Source of the DNA: Methanobacteriota archaeon
GTDB taxonomy: Archaea; Nanobdellota; Nanobdellia; Woesearchaeales; SM23-78
Direction of reading: 5' to 3'
DNA: 21,169 nucleotides
NCBI GenBank assembly: GCA_030637925.1
Contig: DAOWFR010000059.1
Coordinates: forward strand, 1 to 21,169
A model generated the notes under the pieces. That model saw only the letters and a list, made by a program, of their open reading frames with translations, was not told the DNA's origin and did not search any database. This document shows, piece after piece, positions 11,661 to 18,788 of this stretch (the first letter of the stretch is position 1; each line of letters begins with the position of its first letter). The position numbers were made by a program, and so were the translations under genes.

Positions 11661-14210
11661 ATGCTGTCAGACAAGGAGTTAAAAAAGAAGTTCAAGAGTG
11701 TTGCTAGCAAAGACCCTGACAAGTACTTTGCTACAAAGGTGTTAAAAGCAGAGGGTTTTATGCGTAAGCAATGCAAGTGCGGCACTTTTTTCTGGACTAT
11801 TAATAAAGACCAAGAAACCTGCGGTGACCCTGTATGCATAGGAGGAGTTGATATTTTCAGAGGAGCACCTGTTAAGAAAAAGCTTAGCTTTATAGATGTC
11901 TGGCTTGGCTACAAGAGATTTTTTGAAAAAAAAGGTTACAAAGCTATTAACCGCTACCCTGTTATTGCTAGGTGGAATCCTACGATTGATTTCACAAATT
12001 CCTCAATAGCTGCTTTTCAGCCTTATATTATTTCAGGGGAAAGTCCTCCTCCTGCTAAGAAACTTGTAATACCCCAGTTCTGTTTAAGATTTGGGGATGT
12101 TGATAATGTTGGTGTTACTGGTAGTCATTGCACAGGCTTTGTAATGATTGGCCAGCATGCCTTTGTAAGCCCAGAGGAATGGAATAAGGATGAGTTCTTT
12201 AAGGATATTTATGATTACATAACAAAAGAGGTTGGTGTGCCAAAAGAAGAACTTACTCTGCATGAAGAGTCCTGGGCTGGTGGGGGTAATTATGGTCCTT
12301 GCATAGAGTTCTTTAGCAGAGGAGTAGAATTATTTAATCAAGTGTATATGATGTTTGAGCATACAGATAGTGGTGATAAAGAGCTTAACCTAAAAGTTTT
12401 GGATATGGGTCTTGGAATGGAGAGAGTTGCTTGGTTTAGTCAGGGAGTAATCACTCTTTATGATGCTGCTTTTCCAACAGTAATAGTTAATTTAAAGAAA
12501 AAGCTTGATGTAAAATTTGACTTAGACCTTTACAAGAAGTTTGCTCCTCTTGCATCTAATCTTAATCTTGATGAAGCAGATGATATTGACAAGCAATGGG
12601 AGGAAGTAGCAGGCGAGGTTGGTGTTGATGTTAAAGAGTTAAAAGAGAAAATTCTTCCAATGACAGCCCTTTATTCTATTGCAGAGCATGCACGTGCTTT
12701 ATTATTTGCTATTGTTGATGGTGGTTTGCCCTCAAATGTTGGTGGATACTATAATCTAAGAGTTATCTTCAGAAGAGCAATGGAATTCATTGACAGGTTT
12801 AAATGGGAGATATCTATTCCAGAGATTTGTGAATGGCATGCAGAATACCTAAAACCGATTTATCCTGAGTTAGCTAAAGGATTGGATGATGTTAAGAAGA
12901 TTCTTGAAGTGGAGAAGCAGAAATATTATCATAGCAAGAGAAAAGGAAAACTTATTGTTGAGCAATTGCTTAAGAGCAAGAAAGGAATAACACATGATAT
13001 ATTGATAAAACTATATGACAGCCAGGGTATAAGTCCTGAACAGGTAAAAGAAGAAGCTAATAAATCAAAGATTAAAGTAGAAATCCCTGAGAACTTCTAT
13101 GCACTGGTAGCTGAGAAGCATGAGAAAGCAGAGCAAAAAGTTCAGATAAAAAAACCAAAAGAACTAGATTTAAAAGATATTCCTGAAACACAAGCTCTTT
13201 ACTATGATTCTTATGATTATGTTGATTTTAAGGCAAAGGTGTTAAAGATAATTGAGGATGTTTATAAGTGGTACGTGGTGCTTGATAAGACAGCTTTTTA
13301 TCCTACAAGTGGAGGACAGCTCCATGATAAAGGTTTCTTGAACAGGACAGAAGTAATAGAGGTGTTTAAACAAGGTAATGTGATTGTTCATGTTGTATTA
13401 AGAAAACCTGATTTTCTTGAAGGAGATGATGTTGTTGGCAAAGTAGATTTTGATACAAGACTACAACTAGCACAGCATCACACAGCAGCTCATATTATTA
13501 ATGGTGTTGCTAGAAGAGTGCTTGGTAATCATGTGTGGCAGGCAGGAGCCTCTAAATCTCTAGAAAAAGCAAGGCTTGATATAACTCATTATGATTCTTT
13601 AAGTGACGAAGAAGTTGCTAAGATAGAGGCAGGAGCTAATGAGATAATAAAGAATAATATTCCTATTTACAAGAGTTTTATGTATAGGAATGTTGCAGAA
13701 GCAAAGTATGGCTTTACCTTGTATCAAGGAGGAGCAGTGCCTGGTAAAGAGATAAGAGTAGTATCTATTTCTGGTCTTGATGTAGAGGCATGCGGAGGAA
13801 CTCATTTAAATCTTACAGGAGAAGTAAAGTTAATCAAAATTCTAAGAACAAGCAAGATACAAGACGGTGTTGTAAGAATTGAGTTTACAGCAGGCAATGC
13901 AGCAGTAAAAACCAAGATACAAGAAAACAAAATATTAGAACAAACTGCAAAAATGCTAAAAGTTGATATTGACCAATTACCAGGCAGAGTAGAAGAATTA
14001 TTTGAGAAATGGAAAAAAGCAAGAAAAGCAGATAAAAAAAAGAAAAAATTAAAGCCTGAAGCACTGGAATTAACAAGCACTGTTGCTTACAAAGGCGAAG
14101 ATATATTGATTAAAATAGCAGACATATTAAAAACCCAGCCAGAACATGTTAACAAAACAATAAAAAGATTTCTTGATGAGTTGGAAGAGTATAAGGGGAA
14201 GTTAAAATAA
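11661..14210 (+). CDS. alaS: Alanyl-tRNA synthetase, archaeal type, shortened C-terminal region
   Basis: 849 residues. It ligates alanine to tRNA-Ala and edits mischarged Ser and Gly. The archaeal N-terminal zinc module has Cys38, Cys40, Cys54 and Cys59. The class II core shows DFTNSSIAAFQP (110-121), FCLRFGDVDNVG (motif 2, 140-151), EESWAGGGNYGPCIEF (202-217) and LDMGLGMERV (motif 3, 247-256). The editing domain has YPTSGGQ (547-553), zinc ligands HHTAAH (606-611) and CGGTH (711-715). After residue 750 a helical hairpin unit (ILEQTAKMLKVDIDQLPGRV...) appears twice, separated by a Lys-rich linker, and the protein ends. The glycine-rich DHHA1 part of the C-Ala domain found in full-length homologues (about 900 residues) is not visible. 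Leaderless start. Confidence 0.95.
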   Translation: MLSDKELKKKFKSVASKDPDKYFATKVLKAEGFMRKQCKCGTFFWTINKDQETCGDPVCIGGVDIFRGAPVKKKLSFIDVWLGYKRFFEKKGYKAINRYPVIARWNPTIDFTNSSIAAFQPYIISGESPPPAKKLVIPQFCLRFGDVDNVGVTGSHCTGFVMIGQHAFVSPEEWNKDEFFKDIYDYITKEVGVPKEELTLHEESWAGGGNYGPCIEFFSRGVELFNQVYMMFEHTDSGDKELNLKVLDMGLGMERVAWFSQGVITLYDAAFPTVIVNLKKKLDVKFDLDLYKKFAPLASNLNLDEADDIDKQWEEVAGEVGVDVKELKEKILPMTALYSIAEHARALLFAIVDGGLPSNVGGYYNLRVIFRRAMEFIDRFKWEISIPEICEWHAEYLKPIYPELAKGLDDVKKILEVEKQKYYHSKRKGKLIVEQLLKSKKGITHDILIKLYDSQGISPEQVKEEANKSKIKVEIPENFYALVAEKHEKAEQKVQIKKPKELDLKDIPETQALYYDSYDYVDFKAKVLKIIEDVYKWYVVLDKTAFYPTSGGQLHDKGFLNRTEVIEVFKQGNVIVHVVLRKPDFLEGDDVVGKVDFDTRLQLAQHHTAAHIINGVARRVLGNHVWQAGASKSLEKARLDITHYDSLSDEEVAKIEAGANEIIKNNIPIYKSFMYRNVAEAKYGFTLYQGGAVPGKEIRVVSISGLDVEACGGTHLNLTGEVKLIKILRTSKIQDGVVRIEFTAGNAAVKTKIQENKILEQTAKMLKVDIDQLPGRVEELFEKWKKARKADKKKKKLKPEALELTSTVAYKGEDILIKIADILKTQPEHVNKTIKRFLDELEEYKGKLK

Positions 14211-14223
14211 AATTAATTTATAT

Positions 14224-14727
14224 TTATATTAGGTCAGTGACATAATCATATTTATACTCTTGAATAATTGTTCCGACATCAAAGTCTTTAATAATATGTG
14301 AAAACTTCATTCGAATATCACGTAGCACATCATCAAATTCTTTAAAGTTTTTTGATAAAATAGCTATTGCTAAATCCCATTTTCCTGTCATCTTATCCAC
14401 ATAAGTAATATTTTTTTGTTGTTTTAAATAAGAAATTAACTTATTTTCTTCTTCCACTCCAAAATTTGTTAATGTAAATAAAATATAGGTATACATTGGA
14501 TATCCTAGTTTTGAAGAATTGACAACTGCATGGTACATACGAATAACTTTATTTTTTTCCATTTTCTTTATTCTATATTTAACAACATCTCTAGGTAATT
14601 TAGTTTTTTTTGCAATTTTACTGATGCTTTGTCTTGCATTAAGTTGGAGTTGTTCTAAGATAAGTTTATCTTTTGAATCTAGGGTAATCTTTTCACCGTA
14701 TTCTATTAAGGGTTGTATTCCTTTCAT
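14224..14727 (-). CDS. Lrp/AsnC family transcriptional regulator
   Basis: 167 residues. Residues 17-62 are the AsnC-type winged helix-turn-helix (LDSKDKLILEQLQLNARQSI, then ISKIAKKTKLPRDVVKYRIKKMEKNKVI). Residues 70-150 form the RAM/effector-binding domain (MYTYILFTLTNFG, then VDKMTGKWDLAIAILSKNFKEF). Length is normal for the family. A short N-terminal extension of about 16 residues precedes the HTH. Family members bind as oligomers to A/T-rich inverted repeats and often regulate themselves. A perfect inverted repeat at 14776-14796 in the divergent promoter region is a good candidate site. The TATA box at 14751-14760 is about 27 bases before ATG 14727, so the mRNA is likely leaderless. It is convergent with alaS. 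Confidence 0.92.
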   Translation of the reverse strand: MKGIQPLIEYGEKITLDSKDKLILEQLQLNARQSISKIAKKTKLPRDVVKYRIKKMEKNKVIRMYHAVVNSSKLGYPMYTYILFTLTNFGVEEENKLISYLKQQKNITYVDKMTGKWDLAIAILSKNFKEFDDVLRDIRMKFSHIIKDFDVGTIIQEYKYDYVTDLI

Positions 14728-14750
14728 ATTGCTTAAAATGGGTAAATTAA

Positions 14751-14760
14751 TATATAAATC
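14751..14760 (-). promoter_or_regulatory. TATA box of the Lrp/AsnC gene (minus strand)
   Basis: On the minus strand GATTTATATA has its centre about 27-28 bases before ATG 14727, one of the clearest TATA boxes in the window. Confidence 0.6.
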
Positions 14761-14775
14761 TTTCTATTATGTGTA

Positions 14776-14796
14776 AAATTCTTGCAATAAGAATTT
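14776..14796. promoter_or_regulatory. Inverted repeat AAATTCTT-N5-AAGAATTT, candidate Lrp operator
   Basis: Perfect eight-base arms (14776-14783 and 14789-14796) with a five-base GCAAT spacer lie between the Lrp/AsnC TATA box and the TATA box at 14815 of the divergent gene. Size, A/T richness and symmetry fit Lrp/AsnC sites. Self-regulation is inferred. Confidence 0.5.
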
Positions 14797-14814
14797 AAAA
14801 TACGTATGTATTCC

Positions 14815-14822
14815 TTTATACA
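14815..14822 (+). promoter_or_regulatory. TATA box of the 14844 gene
   Basis: TTTATACA, centred about 26 bases before ATG 14844. A weak AAGGT lies just before the ATG. Confidence 0.45.
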
Positions 14823-14843
14823 AAATATAATGAAGGTATTAAA

Positions 14844-15089
14844 ATGGTTGGTTATCCTCCTACAGCTTTTTTATATGATGTATCCGAAAAATGGAATAAG
14901 GAATATAAACAATTTAAGAAAGAATTCCAATCTCAAGGAATAGAGCAGATAAGACACTATTTAAATAACAGAACCTTTCCTCAAAAACTAAAAGGACTTG
15001 GGTGGTTTTCAACAGAAAAAGCAAAGAAAACAGCAGCTAAAGAAGTTTTAGAAGAGAAATTAAAAATAGAAAAATTCTACAAGGATTAG
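14844..15089 (+). CDS. Small basic hypothetical protein
   Basis: 81 residues, no cysteine and no membrane helix. The first part is aromatic-rich (PPTAFLYDVSEKWNKEYKQF). The second part is a basic helix-turn-helix-like stretch (GIEQIRHYLNNRTFPQKLKG, then TEKAKKTAAKEVLEEKLKIE). I do not recognise the family. The start is supported by an AAGGT site and the TATA box at 14815-14822. It is divergent from the Lrp/AsnC regulator and shares its upstream region with the inverted repeat, so it is a candidate target of that regulator. Confidence 0.6.
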   Translation: MVGYPPTAFLYDVSEKWNKEYKQFKKEFQSQGIEQIRHYLNNRTFPQKLKGLGWFSTEKAKKTAAKEVLEEKLKIEKFYKD

Positions 15090-15100
15090 AATAAAAAAAA

Positions 15101-15397
15101 TCACTTCATAACCCTAACAAACAATGCTAATAATATGAGTATTGCTCCTATTAGTATGGTTCCTAGGCCATGAGCAAGTCCTGGCACTATCTCATTAAGG
15201 TACTTGGCTAATCCTACCAGAATAAATATCACACCTACAATCATCATCAGGAATAAAATTGATGTCTTAATTACTTTGATGGTTGTTCTCTCAACCTTTA
15301 CTTCAATATCATGGATTGTCTTGTCAACTGTTTTCTTAAGAGTACTAATCCCTTCTCCTAGTAAGAATTTACCTATTTCTTTGAAAAAATTAGCCAT
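15101..15397 (-). CDS. Two-TM membrane protein, holin/DUF1469-like
   Basis: 98 residues. An amphipathic N-terminal half (residues 1-42, FFKEIGKFLLGEG and then a Val/Lys-rich helix) is followed by two membrane helices (about 44-66 and 74-95) joined by a short loop. This layout resembles small putative holin or actinobacterial holin-X/DUF1469-type membrane proteins, but similarity is mainly compositional and the function is unknown. The ATG has a strong GGGGTGAT ribosome binding site (15403-15410) and a TATA box at 15438-15447. It is divergent from the 15536 gene. Confidence 0.7.
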   Translation of the reverse strand: MANFFKEIGKFLLGEGISTLKKTVDKTIHDIEVKVERTTIKVIKTSILFLMMIVGVIFILVGLAKYLNEIVPGLAHGLGTILIGAILILLALFVRVMK

Positions 15398-15437
15398 AAA
15401 AAATCACCCCTTAGTTTTATAAGAGTTATTAGGTTTG

Positions 15438-15447
15438 TTTTATATAA
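15438..15447 (-). promoter_or_regulatory. TATA box of the two-TM protein gene (minus strand)
   Basis: On the minus strand TTTATATAAA predicts a transcript start near 15416, giving a leader of about 20 bases that contains the GGGGTGAT site. Confidence 0.55.
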
Positions 15448-15497
15448 ATAATTTGTTGTTTTCATGATTTATCCTATATATTCCACAATAATTAACT

Positions 15498-15506
15498 ATA
15501 TAAATA
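15498..15506 (+). promoter_or_regulatory. TATA box of the 15536 gene
   Basis: CTATATAAA, with its centre about 34 bases before the TTG at 15536. It supports a real transcript here, although it does not fix the start codon. Confidence 0.45.
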
Positions 15507-15535
15507 ACCCTTATGATATTTTATTTTAAATTCTC

Positions 15536-15781
15536 TTGTTTTTTGAGCAAGGGTCGGCTTCGGTAGTGAAAGAGGGAAGACAAAAGAGGCTATATGATAT
15601 GTTTCATATGTTCAGAGCACCACATCTAGAACTAGTGTGTCCTTCATGTAGAAAGGAACATAATGGTAATGGTGGCTGGAAGCCTGAGTTCTGGAAAGAA
15701 TTTCATTATAAGACCTGTACATGTGAGTGTGGCTATAAGATTTCTATTCCTACAAAAGAATTGCACTCAGGGCACTACTGA
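15536..15781 (+). CDS. Small zinc-ribbon protein, unrecognised
   Basis: Up to 81 residues. Cys35 and Cys38 (LVCPSC) and a later cluster KTCTCECGYK with three cysteines form a probable zinc ribbon, with several histidines between and after. The start is uncertain. The track starts at TTG 15536 close to the TATA box; GTG 15566 and ATG 15599 are in frame and would still keep the whole zinc ribbon. No ribosome binding site decides. It is convergent with the ABC1 kinase gene (two bases between stops). The function is unknown; zinc ribbons of this size often bind nucleic acid or protein partners. Confidence 0.55.
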   Translation: MFFEQGSASVVKEGRQKRLYDMFHMFRAPHLELVCPSCRKEHNGNGGWKPEFWKEFHYKTCTCECGYKISIPTKELHSGHY

Positions 15782-15783
15782 AA

Positions 15784-17418
15784 TCACCTCTTCTTTTTCT
15801 TAAGATTATCCTTAAAGATAGAGAACAACAAATAAATAATGATTATAAATGCAAGGATAATAAGAACATTACTTAACCAGGCATCTGACCTATAGGTAAG
15901 GCTTGCTCCTATGATAAGTGCAGCTATTATCATGCCCATGATTACTCTCCAGGCCTCAACCCTGAATTCTTTGGTTAAGACTTGTAAGTCTATGTTTATG
16001 TTATCCAGGGCTATGTCTGCTTTTTCTACGCTCTTATAAACCTTTTTTGACTCATCAGGCAGGCCCTGAACAAACCCTACAAATTTCTCTGTTTCTCTTG
16101 CCAATCTTCTTAACAGATAAGAAGGCTTGGTTCTCTGCTTAACAAGCTTCTCAATGAATGGATGAGTTTCTTGCACAAGATTAAAGCCAGGGCTGAACTC
16201 AATACCAACTCCTTGCAGAGTTACCAAGGCTTTGCCTAATAGCACAAAATCCCTTGAAACTTTTATCTTATGCTTTTTTGCAACCCTTAAGCTCTTAAAG
16301 AACAACTCTGCCATGTCAATCCTGTCAAGGCTTGTATCATAGTATTCTCCCAGAGTGTCTGAAAGGTCTTTTTTCAAGTTGTTAACATCAACAGCTGTGT
16401 CTACCAGGTTAAGGTTTATAAATGCTTTAACAAGATTATTTGTGTCCCTATGAATAAGACTGATGAATAATAAGCCCATTTTTTCTTTTAGCTCTTTATC
16501 AAGCTTTCCAACAATACCAAAGTCTATAAAGCCAATAGTATCTTTTTTTACAAGAACATTAGCAGGATGAGGGTCTGCATGAAAGAATCCGTCAATAAAG
16601 ATTTGCTTCATAACACTGTAAACAATTAGTTCTGAAATCTTTTTTCTGTTAAACCTCTTATACTTCTTTGGGTGTATGAGTATTTGCCTGACTTCTACTC
16701 CTTCAACAAATTCCATGGTTAAAACTCTGTGAGTTGTGAATTTATCATAAACCCTTGGAATCTTTATCTTTCTTTCTTTTTTGAAATTATTATAGAATCG
16801 TTTAATATTATAAGCCTCTTTAAGATAGTCAAGCTCATTCTCTGTGTAGCGCTTGAATTCCTCAAAGATTTCCTCAGGATCAACAATGTTCTGCTTTACA
16901 TGATGCTTGAAAAGCCTTGCCAAGTGCTCAAGAATCTCAAGGTCTGTGTGTATAAGAGCTTTAATACCAGGCCTCATAACCTTTACAGCCACTTTTTTAT
17001 TATTTTTTAATCTTGCAACATGAACCTGGCCAATACTAGCAGTTGCCACAGGCTTTTTTTCAAACTTCTTGAATAACTTATTAATTGGTTTTTTAAACTC
17101 TGCCTTAATAACATGCTTTACCTCTTCAAATGAGAAAGGCTCAATATCATCTTGTAATTTGCTTAATTCATCACAATACTCTTTTGGTATTAAATCAGGT
17201 CTTAAGCTTAATAACTGTCCTAGCTTGATAAAAGTGCCTCCAAGCTCTTCAAGAATCATTCTCAGCTCTATAGGCCTGGTCATCTTTTTCTTAAGCTTAA
17301 AAGACCTTTTCTTGAGCTTTGCTTTTTCTAGAAAATGACCTAGTTCATACTTGGTAATCACCTTCAGAACCTGCTCAAACCTCTTTATCCCGCGGAACTG
17401 TTTGGGTATATTAAACAT
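15784..17418 (-). CDS. ABC1/UbiB/AarF-family atypical kinase with two C-terminal membrane helices
   Basis: 544 residues with all hallmarks of the ABC1 (UbiB/ADCK) family: KLGQ (65-68) in GTFIKLGQLLSLRPDLIP, the modified Gly-loop TASIGQVH (126-133), VAVKVMRPG with Lys146, ENELDY (194-198), HADPHPANVL with Asp282 and Asn287, and IDFG (298-301). Two membrane helices at about 473-525 anchor it. In bacteria and mitochondria these atypical ATPases support quinone synthesis by acting on isoprenoid-lipid intermediates. The archaeal role is not established; an effect on membrane isoprenoids is an inference. A TATA box at 17438-17447 is about 25 bases before the ATG, so it has its own leaderless promoter just inside the 3' flank of the HAD gene. 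Confidence 0.93.
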   Translation of the reverse strand: MFNIPKQFRGIKRFEQVLKVITKYELGHFLEKAKLKKRSFKLKKKMTRPIELRMILEELGGTFIKLGQLLSLRPDLIPKEYCDELSKLQDDIEPFSFEEVKHVIKAEFKKPINKLFKKFEKKPVATASIGQVHVARLKNNKKVAVKVMRPGIKALIHTDLEILEHLARLFKHHVKQNIVDPEEIFEEFKRYTENELDYLKEAYNIKRFYNNFKKERKIKIPRVYDKFTTHRVLTMEFVEGVEVRQILIHPKKYKRFNRKKISELIVYSVMKQIFIDGFFHADPHPANVLVKKDTIGFIDFGIVGKLDKELKEKMGLLFISLIHRDTNNLVKAFINLNLVDTAVDVNNLKKDLSDTLGEYYDTSLDRIDMAELFFKSLRVAKKHKIKVSRDFVLLGKALVTLQGVGIEFSPGFNLVQETHPFIEKLVKQRTKPSYLLRRLARETEKFVGFVQGLPDESKKVYKSVEKADIALDNINIDLQVLTKEFRVEAWRVIMGMIIAALIIGASLTYRSDAWLSNVLIILAFIIIIYLLFSIFKDNLKKKKR

Positions 17419-17437
17419 TAAAGAATAGAATGTTAAT

Positions 17438-17447
17438 AATGGTTTAT
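17438..17447 (-). promoter_or_regulatory. TATA box of the ABC1 kinase gene (minus strand)
   Basis: On the minus strand the sequence reads CTATATAAACC near 25 bases before ATG 17418, in the 39-base gap after the HAD gene. Confidence 0.55.
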
Positions 17448-17457
17448 ATAGTTATTG

Positions 17458-18150
17458 TTATTTTATTATTTGCTCTAGCTCTTTTGGTTCTTTAATAGTA
17501 TAATCAGCAAATTCCTTTTCTCCACTTGAAGGATGGCCCCATGTGACAAATATTACCTTTGCACCATCACTTTTTCCTGCTTTTAAATCACTTAGCTTGT
17601 CACCAATAACATATTCAATTTTTCCTTTAGCTTTTAATTTTTCAATATTCTCTTCATTGCTAACTCCAAGGATTGGTGGCTGAGCATAGATATAATCAAA
17701 TTCTACAGGTATTTTTGCAATCTGCAACATGCCTGAGATAATATCTGTTCTAACACCAGAAACAATGGCTAGTTTATAACCAAGCTTTTTTATTCTTTGT
17801 AATTGCTCAATCAATCCTTTTGGCACAATATCTTTACCATACTTTTTTGCAGCCATGAACATCCCTATCTGAAAGAGATTTGTAGAAATCTGGTTATGAT
17901 AATTTTCTGCTTTTATATCCATGAACTCCAAGTCATTCTTCCTATACTTAACAATCATATCCTTGGTTAGTCCTGTTAGTTTCTCAACAAACTCATTGTT
18001 TATCTTATATAATTCTTCTGGCTTTGAGTGTTCTTCTTTTGATGGTAGGCTTCTCTTCAAAACTTTGGCTCTGAACTTATTCGCTTCTTCTATTACCTCA
18101 GCCTTAATTAGAGTTCCAGCAAAATCTATAAGTACTATTTTTTCTGGCAT
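17458..18150 (-). CDS. HAD-superfamily hydrolase with DxAGT nucleophile motif
   Basis: 230 residues from ATG 18150. A longer frame to 18264 exists but runs through the tRNA gene; TATA spacing (18171-18180) and the motif position at the very N-terminus fix ATG 18150. Motif I is IDFAGTL with nucleophile Asp9; the usual second Asp (general acid) is Ala11. This DxAGT form is known from phosphonatase-type HAD enzymes. Motif II is IVSGV; motif IV is GDKLSDLKAG with two Asp. A helical cap lies between about residues 15 and 115. Probable phosphatase or phosphonatase-like hydrolase; the substrate is unknown, and the Ala could mean altered chemistry. It is directly downstream of tRNA-Thr and upstream of the ABC1 kinase. 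Confidence 0.8.
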   Translation of the reverse strand: MPEKIVLIDFAGTLIKAEVIEEANKFRAKVLKRSLPSKEEHSKPEELYKINNEFVEKLTGLTKDMIVKYRKNDLEFMDIKAENYHNQISTNLFQIGMFMAAKKYGKDIVPKGLIEQLQRIKKLGYKLAIVSGVRTDIISGMLQIAKIPVEFDYIYAQPPILGVSNEENIEKLKAKGKIEYVIGDKLSDLKAGKSDGAKVIFVTWGHPSSGEKEFADYTIKEPKELEQIIK

Positions 18151-18170
18151 AGAAGGAGGTAATGGCTCAG

Positions 18171-18180
18171 CATATAAATA
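18171..18180 (-). promoter_or_regulatory. TATA box of the HAD gene (minus strand)
   Basis: On the minus strand TATTTATATG lies about 26 bases before ATG 18150, between the tRNA 3' end and the gene. It supports the short start and a leaderless mRNA. Confidence 0.6.
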
Positions 18181-18194
18181 GCTTTCTTTAATTA

Positions 18195-18279
18195 AGCCTC
18201 TGAAGGGAGTCGAACCCTTGACCTGCGCTTTGCCCGGTTTTTTACGAGAGCGCTGCTCTACCAACTAAGCTACAGAGGC
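18195..18279 (-). tRNA. tRNA-Thr(CGU) with 12-base intron
   Basis: A complete tRNA folds from the minus strand: seven-pair acceptor stem GCCTCTG/CAGAGGC, D arm GCTT/GAGC with AGTTGGTA loop, anticodon stem GCGCT/AGCGC with loop CTCGTAA, five-base variable region, and T arm AAGGG-TTCGACT-CCCTT. The anticodon at 18244-18246 reads CGU (Thr, codon ACG). The discriminator base (18195) is U, as expected for archaeal tRNA-Thr, and CCA is not encoded. The anticodon stem only closes if 12 bases (18231-18242) are removed after position 37, the canonical archaeal intron site. The mature tRNA is 73 bases. A TATA-like element at 18304-18313 lies about 30 bases upstream. Confidence 0.93.
18231..18242 (-). 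other. tRNA intron at position 37/38
   Basis: The intron reads AAAAACCGGGCA. Its CGGG pairs with CUCG at the anticodon (one G-U pair), giving a four-pair helix with bulges UAA and CAA at the two cut sites. The second outer helix of a full bulge-helix-bulge is missing because only five bases remain in the loop, so this is a relaxed splice motif. Confidence 0.8.
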
Positions 18280-18303
18280 ATTAGAAGTATAGAAGTAACT
18301 TGT

Positions 18304-18313
18304 GTTTTTAAAG
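18304..18313 (-). promoter_or_regulatory. TATA-like box of the tRNA gene (minus strand)
   Basis: On the minus strand CTTTAAAAAC is centred about 30 bases before the tRNA 5' end and overlaps the stop codon of the 50-residue gene. It would allow separate transcription of the tRNA. Confidence 0.45.
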
Positions 18314-18460
18314 TTTCTTTCTCAGCTCTTCACCAGGGTGTTTCTTCTGGCACTCATTACACACTGCTCTTTTCTTTCCTTTTGAATCCCTTATTCTGGT
18401 GCCTATTATCTTATTAAGAAAAGTGGTTTCTATTTTCTTTCTACAGATATCACACTTCAT
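18308..18460 (-). CDS. 50-residue double-CxxC zinc protein
   Basis: A 50-residue gene below the usual length cutoff. The translation begins MKCDICRKKIETTFLNKIIG, then TRIRDSKGKKRAVCNECQKK, then HPGEELRKKL. The two CxxC pairs (Cys3, Cys6 and Cys34, Cys37) and the basic composition indicate a treble-clef or zinc-ribbon type fold. I recall similar very small CxxC proteins in DPANN-type archaea, but no function is known to me. The ATG is four bases after the stop of the 104-residue gene, and its TAA is 29 bases before the tRNA, so it sits in an operon-like series. A tiny, well-kept two-site zinc protein next to a tRNA suggests a nucleic-acid or ribosome-related role (inference only). Confidence 0.75.
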   Translation of the reverse strand: MKCDICRKKIETTFLNKIIGTRIRDSKGKKRAVCNECQKKHPGEELRKKL

Positions 18461-18464
18461 TTTC

Positions 18465-18779
18465 TTATTTCCTTGTTTTTTCTTTCCTTAGTCTTTCAAG
18501 CTCAAAGTATAGTGCTTTTATATCATCTATTTGTCTTTCAAGCTCCCAGTTAATCTCTCCTATGCTCTTCTCATTCTCTACGATTGTTCTGAGCCTGTTA
18601 GTCATATCTTCTAGGAATTCCTGGTGTGATTCTATCTCATCTATTTTACCATATTTATTACTCTTAACTTTTTTTCTTATCTCATTTATAGACTGCTTGT
18701 CATGCGCTGGTAGTTCATAATCATCAAACTCTTTTTTTATTGTTTCTTCATCACTTATTCCATAAGGGTCTGGACTCAT
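18465..18779 (-). CDS. Acidic coiled-coil protein, unrecognised
   Basis: 104 residues, soluble, acidic in the first half (SPDPYGISDEETIKKEFDDY), then predicted helical to the end with heptad-like Leu/Ile spacing (NRLRTIVENEKSIGEINWEL, then DIKALYFELERLRKEK). No cysteine. An AAGGAT site a few bases before the ATG and a nine-base gap to the M50 protease gene indicate one operon with that gene and the 50-residue zinc protein. I do not recognise the family; the coiled-coil half suggests oligomerisation or partner binding. Confidence 0.65.
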   Translation of the reverse strand: MSPDPYGISDEETIKKEFDDYELPAHDKQSINEIRKKVKSNKYGKIDEIESHQEFLEDMTNRLRTIVENEKSIGEINWELERQIDDIKALYFELERLRKEKTRK

Positions 18780-18788
18780 TTTCTATCC

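Noticed and set aside
15418..15516. Imperfect inverted pair ATAAGAGTTATT / AATAACCCTTAT around the divergent promoters
   Set aside because: One mismatch and about 75 bases between arms, in simple A/T-rich sequence; too weak to call an operator.
18151..18264. N-terminal extension of the HAD frame up to 18264
   Set aside because: It is read through the tRNA-Thr gene, the extra residues are basic and unlike the family, and a TATA box at 18171-18180 fits a leaderless start at 18150.
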